A stretch of DNA of 64,000 bases. Source: Brachyhypopomus gauderio (lineage: Eukaryota; Chordata; Actinopteri; Gymnotiformes; Hypopomidae). This document shows positions 53,701-64,000 of this stretch, in pieces; positions within the stretch are counted from its first letter, which is position 1, and every line of letters begins with the position of its first letter. Both the position numbers and the translations under genes were made by a program. Where the stretch lies: contig NC_135220.1 of NCBI RefSeq assembly GCF_052324685.1, positions 9,142,820-9,206,819 of the forward strand, in the 5' to 3' direction. The notes below the pieces were generated by a model, which worked only from the letters and a program-made list of their open reading frames with translations, had not been told where the DNA came from and did no database searches.

Positions 53701-56700
53701 TTATATGCATAATCACAAATTGTGATGGAAAGAAATCTCACAGTTACCTGCATTGCTTCCAGATAGCTGATGTCATCATGGTTCAGTTTCCGCAGATTTA
53801 AACTTCGGAAGACTAAGAGACAAAATCTGTGAGGCATGTCCAACCATCCTGAATATTTATATTTCATTTAAATACACTATAATATACCTCCATTCACTCC
53901 CCCACTCATTAAGCCCTCGTGGGTGTCTGATGTCAGCAGAAGCTCACTGATGCCCCTGGACTGCACAGCCTATGCAAAACAAACAGCACACAGCCGGCAG
54001 GAATTGGCAGGTCTGTCCATGGCTACCAACGGTCCCTCCCTGGAGGAGCACAAGTACTCCGCTCCTCACCAGAGTGAGTATTCCCTACACCACACTGTAG
54101 TGCTCTGCTCCTCACCAGAGTGAGTATTCCCTACACCACACTGTAGTGCCCTGCTCTGTGTGGGTGCTCACTGGTGACATCCAGTGGTCTCCATCACTCC
54201 CAGTGAATCTATGCGCTTTTCCCTGCGTAAGCTGCATAGCATTATATTACGTTAATAACTCCAACCTCGCACTCCAGTGGAAATGTGTATCAGCGCAGAA
54301 TTGTTACACTGAATTGCAAAATCAGTATGTATTAAAGAATAATGGTGAACAATGCTGATGGTTTTTTTTAAATGGTGAAAGTAAAGAGTTCAATAAAAAG
54401 CATGAAGCAGGACTCTTCAACAAATTCCTATTTATTTGCATTCTGATAGTATTGTGATTGCTGCTTCTGCTGTGTACGTCCTGTAAGCCCTTCTGGTAAT
54501 ACCATGCTACAGTTCTGCAGCGGTTATTCTGAACAGCCAGGGATCTTGATTTGTGTGTGAGATAAAAGACCAGATACTGCTACGCACTCATAAAAAATAC
54601 ATAACATTTTAGTCTGCAAGAGACTCCATACCTCTTTAAGAAACTTCATGTAGTTACTGTCTGTTGCAAAGGATCCATATTCATTTTCGACTTGTACAGC
54701 TATGACAGGACCACCTTTTTTAAACTAAAAAAATCAAGAATCAAGAATAACTTACAATTTATTATAAGATGGCAGGTTTCTTGTTCTCGTATTAATTGAA
54801 GGTTAATCAGGTTCTGGGTCTCCACTCCCTCACCTGTAGTGGCACCACTTTGGGAATGAGCTTGTCAAGAAAACCATCAAGCGCCCCAGTGAATCCTGGG
54901 TAGGTGGTTCTCAACCTCATGGCCCTGTCCCTCAGGAGCCAACTGGTGTGAAACAGAGACGCAAATATACATTTGCGGGTCATTCCAGGATTTTGGTACA
55001 TTTCCTGTCCCACCACTTAAATTTAAGATGTACATATCCAAAATATCTAAATGACAATTTTTTTTACAAGGTACTTGTTATAAGACAAACTGTAAAATTT
55101 GGTGGAAAAATAAGTGCCTTAGATATTATTCAAAAGACCAAATACCTTTGAACCACCTCAAAAAATGGCCGTTTTCTCTTGTCCCACACATTGGGTGACC
55201 AACTCCTTTGCCAAATTTAACAATTAAAATAAGCTCTAAATAAATTACTTCCTCTTGTATATTGTTGAAATGCATCTCCTTTACTTATGAAAACAACTTC
55301 TTTGGTCTACATTGTATTGCATGTCACAGTTTTTACACTATTAAGTTGTGTCCCACAACATGCACGCAGCCCTGTTACCATAAGGAATTTTATCTGGCAG
55401 AGAAAGGGTTAAAATATTTGTGTACTGGCACAAAGGAATATGCATCACAAGGACATTTCCTGCCCACATGGCAAGAAAAATGGTAAGTGCTCTAACAATT
55501 TTCAAGGTTTTTTTTCCAAATATGTTTGTCCAAGTTGTGTGTGTCACTCAGTGAATGCAACACTGTTCCTCATATTGTAAGACTAATATTGAGTAGAGTC
55601 AAAATTTACTTTATATACTTATATAACCATATTTGTCCTTGATCTTGTATACATAGCTAAATTTTACAGTGAGCATCTGTTCCTGGGGTAGACCACAACT
55701 TAGCCTACATTTGCAACCCTGTTAGTCGCAACCCTGTTACTGCATACCAATTTACATCTAATAACCCTGGTAAGACATGTCCAGGGGCCTCAGCTAACTC
55801 AGCTAACTCAGAGCTAACTCAGCTAACTCAGAGCTAACTTATCTAACTCAGAGCTAACTCATCTAAGTCAGTCTGTCTGAGCAGTGCCATGAAGTAACGT
55901 AGCAGCCTTAAGGGTGAATCAGGTAGGCTACGGCCTTTCATCGCCATGGTAACTTAGTGGAGTGAAACTTGACTCATTCTGGTCGTGAATCAAAATATCT
56001 CAGTGATAATGACTTGATCCTACTTGATTTGACTTGAATGACTTGATTGGCCTAAGGTCTGAGCTGTCTGCCAAAAATGGACCGCGGTAATTTTTAATTG
56101 ATTACCCCTGGGCTAGACCAACGTTTCATGTAGCGCTCTAAGTAGGGTAACCATAGTTTTATACACCTTGGACTGGGGGGGGGGTTGACATATACTGTGG
56201 CATGTACTCACTTAACATAGGCCCACATAATCCTACAATACCATGATATTTACAGATGGTTTATTTAAAATGTTTTTCAGTCAACAACAAAAACTCCAAT
56301 AACAAATGATAGTCCAATGAAAGTAATTTAAAAACCAGGACATTTCCTCGCAAAAAAAAAAAAAAAAAACTGATCTGACTGATCTGGTCTGTTTAACAGC
56401 CTTTCCAAGGTCATACAGCCCCATATCACAATATATATTAGCTTGACATGACCAAAATAAGATGACTTAGGCCTATGCAGTTTGTGACTTTACTCCACAG
56501 TCTCCACTGCTCACAGGGAGAAACGTACAAATGCATTTGTGTTAATTAGACTGGATTACTGCAGTGCTCCCTTATCCAGCCTCGCCAAGAATTACACATG
56601 TACTGTATCTACTTAACGCTGCCGCCAAAATCCTGACATCCTGCACCACAATTACAGATCACATGACACTGGCTGAAGATCCTCAGTAGCTACCCTCACC

Positions 56701-58982
56701 ATTCAGAACTGGTTTCAACATTCTTATACTTATTATTATATTAATAGTTTTTGCGGTCTTGCCCATTTCTGCCTTGGTAAAAAGGATTGCTAGTAAAACG
56801 ATATTGCTCTATTGTTCCAGTTAAATCACACACAGCAGCAAAAAGCAGTTTGCTTGATATCTCTGAAACAAGCTGAAAGGGGGATTTAGTTACTTAGTTC
56901 CTTCCTGAAAACCCAGAAGCTATTGGCACCTCTGTCGTTTAAAAATGTACTGTACGATGCTTCTGTTTGATATCATGTTTAATTGGGCTGCTTATGCATA
57001 ATCACTTACATTTCAGTCTTTTTACTTTTTTAAAAATTTTCTTTTTGTATTTTTTTATCTGTGATCAATGCTATTTATTGGCATTTCCTATCTTTTATGT
57101 ACGTTTTAATTACTACTATGATGGGCGGAAACAAATAAATACATAAATAAAGATACATCATTTCGCAATGAAATACATTAAAAAGCAAACACACAAATGA
57201 ACACATATCCAGGTTTTTCCTAGATCAATAAGTGTGATTTGATAAGGGTAGATGTACCTAGGCAATCCTCCCAGATCCAGCTCTGAGCGTATATATGGAC
57301 CTGGCCTCAGAATAACCCAGAGACCCAAGTCAGAAGCCTGGAGAAGAAACGCCCTGAGGAATCATAAAACATGAATCATGAAATGTGAATCATGAAACAT
57401 GAATCAAGAAACATGAATCATGAAATGTGAATCATGAAACAGGAATCATAAAATGCAAATCATGAAATATGAATCATGAAATGCAAATCATGAATTAAGA
57501 GCGCTCACCCAGTTAAAGATAAGATTTTAAAAGTAAGATCTTATACATGAACAATTAAGCAAGATACATATATGCTAACTATAAGTATAACAAATATATA
57601 AACACAATGCTGTGGTATATCTGAAATATCTGACATCTAATATCATAGGAAGACCTTGCCTGAATAAAAAGTAACTGAGAGAGACACAGAAACACAGAGC
57701 ACTATTTCAGAGGCCTGTACCCTTTGTTTCAATAGCCAGTGCCTGGATGCGCAATGTGGACCCAAATGCTTGGGAGGCTCTGTTGTTATGGTGAAGACAA
57801 CTGCAGTTTAATGAGTGCACGTGTGATGAACTCCCTATAGACTGAAGAGCTGCAGTAATGACCAGATCTGCCACTAAACAAGCAGGTTACAATCCCACCT
57901 GACTGAAGTCAACTGACAACGCTGCCAGGGAAGAGGCCAGTGTGATTTGTCTAAATTAAGCAACGATCTGCACAGCATTAAGTAGTCTAAACCATCTCTG
58001 AGGTAAGATCCAAGAACCAAGAATAACATGTTATATGTTAACATATGTAATAACAAAAGGTTCAGAGGGTTCCACATGGGCCCCCTTGAAATTCTTCATT
58101 CCTATTGCAGCTCAAACGGGGGCTATAGAACACTATACGTTATACACAACGCTGATGGGCTAGGGGTCCCCATGGACTAGATCAGAGACCTCGGGAAGTA
58201 AACATCTTTGGAAATGTGGACTAGATTCCACATAGATCCCAGGTGGAAAATATAACTGAAACTGCTCTTACTCCAGATCTAGACCTCCACGGAACTGGAA
58301 ATCACCTCTTCTAGGCTCGTGTAGGTTCCAAGGCACCTGTCTGAAAAACAACTGAGGTTTATGACTGCGCTCTACCTCCAAGTTGTCTTTAAAAGTCACA
58401 TATTTCACACCTACGTGGTGAGTGTATTGATTCCACACGCCTTCATTTTCATCATCCGATCTTTCCAGTAAGCTCTGGGGACCCGGAAATAATGAAGAGA
58501 CCCTCCCAGTATGCGGAATGGCTTTCCTCCCAGTGTGAACTGGGAAGAGTTGACACTCAACCCCTCTCTTCTGTTTATCTTCATTTTCCCTGTTTGCCCA
58601 CTGAATGAAGAAGTTACTGCTAGTTTCCATAAAGTTTTCTGACATATGAAGAACAGACAATACCACAAAGGAGACTACACCATTACAGTCTTTAAGTAAT
58701 GTTTGTAGCTATAAATCTATTTAAATACACCTGATGTGCATTATTTTATAAGTGCAAAAATGTCAAAAGTCAAAAATGACAATCAACATACACATTCTCA
58801 TTATTTGCTCTACGCATAAGAAAAGTCCAAGTCGAAAAATGTACATTTGTGCATTTGCGAAGGAGAAAGGCAAAATATGTTAATTCTTACCTAATCTGAC
58901 GGTAAATGATTACACCGCAGATACTTAAAAAGAGCATAACATAACGTCTTCTGTGAGAGCTCCTTACACTTAGAAAAACCAT
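50724..58982 (-). CDS. glb1l2: Beta-galactosidase-1-like protein 2 (glycoside hydrolase family 35)
   Basis: A predicted membrane-anchored or secretory glycosidase of family GH35. Nineteen exons join in phase: 58982-58891, 58600-58415, 58340-58272, 57353-57258, 54942-54834, 54724-54632, 53969-53888, 53812-53748, 53626-53542, 53443-53306, 53080-53000, 52840-52734, 52407-52261, 52061-51990, 51718-51640, 51502-51415, 51293-51182, 51039-50923, 50810-50724. They total 634 residues (human 636). An N-terminal hydrophobic anchor follows HRRRY. GH35 hallmarks are [24 protein letters not shown], the acid/base Glu in QVENEYGS (about residue 199) and the nucleophile Glu in [13 protein letters not shown] (about 273), so it looks catalytically competent. 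[16 protein letters not shown] lies near the C-terminus. It could be assigned to GLB1L3 instead; the neighbouring b3gat1 fits both. Confidence 0.93.
52123..52276. repeat. 22-bp array that duplicates the exon 13 splice donor of glb1l2
   Basis: ACTCACC or ACTCATC begins at 52123, 52145, 52167, 52189, 52211, 52233 and 52255, exactly 22 bp apart. On the minus strand each unit reads CCCTG then GTGAGT, and the 52255 copy is the real donor. The 52233 copy has ATGAGT and has lost its GT. Confidence 0.93.
54950..57250. other. Large glb1l2 intron 4 with repeat content
   Basis: 55795-55870 is an AGCTAACTCAG repeat. 55792-56110 has possible hAT-like ends (CAGGGGCCTCAGC and GATTACCCCTG with GGACCGCGG) but no readable target duplication. 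56349-56370 is an A-run. No extra exon was seen. Confidence 0.5.
57360..57495. repeat. CATGAATCATGAAA tandem repeat
   Basis: Imperfect repeats of about 14 bp (ATGAATCATGAAAT / GTGAATCATGAAAC) lie right next to the exon 4 acceptor of the glb1l2-like gene (57353). Confidence 0.9.
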
Positions 58983-59290
58983 CGGTCCGAGTTTAATCGG
59001 TTAGTAAATACGAAATGATAATACTAATCAGAATCATAGCCTAACGCAGTCACGCACCCCGCAGGAAAAGGTGAGACATTTCGCTCGTTTCTTAGAAACG
59101 GACTGTTTGCGCCGCACCACGAGTCCGCGTGTTTGCCAAAGAACTACAAATCCCGTCGACTCCTCAAGCTGAACAACGCGCATGCGCCACTTAGTTTAAT
59201 GGCCCGAAAGCTGTGGTGTTTTGTCGAAAGCGTAGCTTAAGGAGGTTTAATGAAAACAGAAGACTTAAGGAACTCGAGTATATGAGGTAC
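58983..59290. promoter_or_regulatory. CpG-rich divergent promoter between glb1l2 and ei24
   Basis: CpG content rises sharply (CGCATGCGCC at 59179, GCGCCGCACC at 59110). The minus-strand glb1l2-like ATG is at 58982, and the plus-strand ei24 gene starts somewhere to the right, so a shared head-to-head promoter is likely. ACTACAAATCCC at 59144 resembles the ACTACAATTCC bidirectional-promoter motif. Confidence 0.5.
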
Positions 59291-59561
59291 GAAGTTCGTC
59301 ACCGGTCTCTATACGTTTTCCAAATAACATTGTGGCCGTTCTTGCTGTAATTTTGACGTGTCTTTTGATCCAGTTCAAGCTAACTCGCCCTAGCCAGCCA
59401 CACGCTTTGTTTACATGAACCCAGCTGGCCGTGGCGTGTAAAGATGCGTTAATAACATTGTTATGCCATGTAATAACACTCATAACTGTTATTTCCTTTC
59501 AACTAATGTAGTTTTTCCAGACTGACTAGCGAACAGTTTAAAAGTAAGGTTGTTGTCCCTG

Positions 59562-59897
59562 TTAATCCAGCACCTGGACTACACCACCAACTTTAGTGAG
59601 ACTCATAAGTGGATATGACACTACATCATATAAAGACATCTGCGTTATTAATACAGGTCCAAATGTCTTGGCTATCTCCTGCCATGGGGTATTAAACGCT
59701 ACCAATAAGGAAATAAATAGGTGTCTTTGTCTCAACAGCTTGCTGGCATTTGGTCCACCTATGATGAGAGCTTGCCTGACCTTCACCACCGTCTCCTTCT
59801 GCAGTTGATGTCTGTGCAGCTGGTTGGAGATGACTGACAGTGTCCGGGCTTTCCTCCGCAATGTTGCCACGGTCGGCACATTTAACCCACATTGCAT
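59562..59897 (-). other. 111-codon open frame antisense in the ei24 5' region, unidentified
   Basis: The minus strand is open from an ATG at 59897 to a TAA at 59562. The composition looks protein-like (VATLRRKARTLSVISNQLHR, PNASKLLRQRHLF, VVSYPLMSL), with no simple repeat. I recognise no family and see no clear splice sites. It may be an old insertion or a chance frame. Confidence 0.25.
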
Positions 59898-60133
59898 ATG
59901 AGAAAAGTGATGCCTTTCGTTAATGTGTTACTGATACCAGGTTCCACAGGGACACCTCTGACCTCAGCAGACATATTTACATGTGTAATTAGTAAACTTT
60001 CACGGCTACTGATATCAATGTTTAACTTGCATGTAGCTTGGTTACTGAGGTGGTAGTAACACCAAGGTCATGACTCCCTGAAAAGAAGACGAAAAATAAA
60101 GTAAAGCAAGATTTTTCCTGCTTTGCTTCTCAG

Positions 60134-62482
<2,349 letters not shown>

Positions 62483-63930
62483 CCGCCGTCCCTCAGACGC
62501 TCCGCGTGCGTGGCTGCCCACGTAGTGACCGCCGCCCCAGACGCTGCGTGTGCGTGTGCACGCGTGCGTGTGCGTGTGCGTACGTGCGTGCGCGAGGCGA
62601 GACCTGAGTGTGAGGGCAGGGAATTGCTTTGGCTTGCTTTGTATTTTAAAGATCCTTCAGCCCTGTTGATGTTGTTATGGATGATTGATCGGGCTGATGT
62701 ATGCGTTTTTGTTTGTTTGTATTTGTTTAGTTTTAAACGTGAATGACTAATATTTGGGATTGGACTGAGCAGTGCATGTCTAATGCATGCACATGCACAA
62801 GGTTGCAATTCTGTAGTGTAATTTTGTCTGACTGTTTTTGTATCCATTATGTGCCATTTGGGTGATTTTATAGAATTTTCAAATTACAAAATAGAACTTC
62901 CTTATGTGCATATATATGCATATATATGATATATATGAACTTATCTATGTGCATATATATGCATTTATATGATTATAATATTTTTCTTGTATCTAAGTTT
63001 TGCCTTCATTGAGTGTGTTTGCTATGTTGGATTATGTTTTTTTGTTTATGGCCTTCTATTTATTTCAATATCACAGCAAGTGGCACAAAAGGAGACTGCA
63101 GTCATACGTCCACAAATAACACGCTGACACAACACAGCCCCCCGCCCGCTTAAGCAGTGCCCATGTGGGGGAGTCTTGTTTAATCTGAACACTATAATAA
63201 TAAGACAATGGAAATTCGCTTTAATCCACAAATAGGATTACTTATCAGAAACAGAATATAAAACTGCTTTAGGAAAACTGATTCAGTCCATGCTTACTGT
63301 GTTGTGACATTTTACTGTGAGATGTAACTGGAGTCATTGGACCTTTTGAAAAATAAGGTTGTTATTAACCAGAGATGATGACTGTGTTGTAGAAAACACA
63401 AGCTGCTTTTTCTGTGTCTGCTGTGAGGGAGAGAGAATTCCATGTTGAAAGTTGAGAGATTTGTACTTTGTCCTGCCGATCAAATATGTCATCTTTAATG
63501 GTTTCAAAATGAACAAAGTCAGTTCTGAAGCAATGCACAAAGTAGATAAAAAGATTTATCCTACTACTGTCATGACACTGCCAAACGGCAAAATATATAT
63601 AACTGTCATTTATATCACAAAAGCACCAAACGGTGCCCAGCAGTGGTAGCAGGGAAGGTTACTTGTAATCCCTCAATCACTCTTTGGCTAGTAATGTCCG
63701 TGGCTTTATTTAACAATCTCAAGAGGTTACAAATATTTTAACAAAAAGCACATGTTGAGGCACCATCTCATCGTCCTTGTGTTCACTGAGAGAGATATGT
63801 GTGGTGGGTTTTCTTGTTTTCCTTTTGAAAAGGTAATTGCAAGAAGTGCATTGTGTTACACATGCAGGTTGATATGTCAGTTACATTTTGTAAAAGTATT
63901 ACACATTTAAATAAACTTGATCTGCATAGA
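62483..63930 (+). other. ei24 3' UTR
   Basis: A CpG/GT-rich stretch (62500-62600) is followed by AT-rich sequence with ATATATGCATATATATG near 62910-62965. No other gene was seen. It ends at the poly(A) signal at 63910. Confidence 0.6.
63910..63915 (+). terminator. ei24 polyadenylation signal
   Basis: AATAAA about 1.43 kb after the stop codon is the best candidate for the 3' end. Confidence 0.5.
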
Positions 63931-64000
63931 CAGCTGAGTTTTAATCTCTGTCAAGATCTAGCCTTGCAGTATTTAAGTGTTTATCTTATAGCTTCTTATT

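Noticed and set aside
55792-56110. Complete hAT-like MITE
   Set aside because: The right end is convincing, but the left end is only weakly similar and the 8-bp flanks differ, so it is kept only as a note within the intron entry.

Overview
This is nuclear DNA from a ray-finned (teleost-type) fish. Genes are split into many short exons with GT-AG introns. (CA)n, (TA)n and minisatellite arrays are dense. Interspersed repeats are of fish type: a decayed Tc1/mariner copy, hAT-like miniature elements, an L2-like LINE 3' end and an LTR-like segment. There are no bacterial operons, CRISPR arrays, rRNA or recognisable tRNA genes. I cannot name the species.

Seven protein genes could be rebuilt exon by exon from conserved protein sequence plus splice phase. 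From left to right: igsf5-like (minus, about 8.9-13.6 kb, cytoplasmic tail not found); hmgn1-like (plus, 23.3-25.8 kb); mipep, mitochondrial intermediate peptidase (plus, 29.1-34.6 kb); rps25 (minus, 35.25-36.4 kb); slc37a4, glucose-6-phosphate translocase (minus, 38.0-42.6 kb); b3gat1-like glucuronyltransferase (plus, 48.25-49.7 kb); glb1l2-like beta-galactosidase (minus, 50.7-59.0 kb); and ei24 (plus, 60.1-63.9 kb, first coding exon not found), which makes eight loci counting the two incomplete ones. A two-exon open frame at 44.2-44.5 kb is a further candidate transcript. The first 8 kb, 13.7-23 kb, 26-28.8 kb and 45-48 kb are mostly repeats and unassigned sequence.

From general knowledge of the human map, igsf5 and hmgn1 are near neighbours on 21q22, while rps25, slc37a4, b3gat1, glb1l2 and ei24 all lie on 11q23-q25. 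The window therefore joins two conserved blocks, with mipep (13q12 in human) at the seam. The genes are unrelated in function (chromatin, mitochondrial import, translation, glucose-6-phosphate transport, glycan synthesis and breakdown, ER stress/autophagy) and do not form a pathway.

The most notable signals concern splicing. mipep has two GC donors and one AT donor, the last followed by an in-frame stop and a poly(A) signal. A 22-bp array in glb1l2 has copied a real splice donor seven times. Minisatellites in slc37a4 run into a splice donor at one exon and into the stop codon at another.
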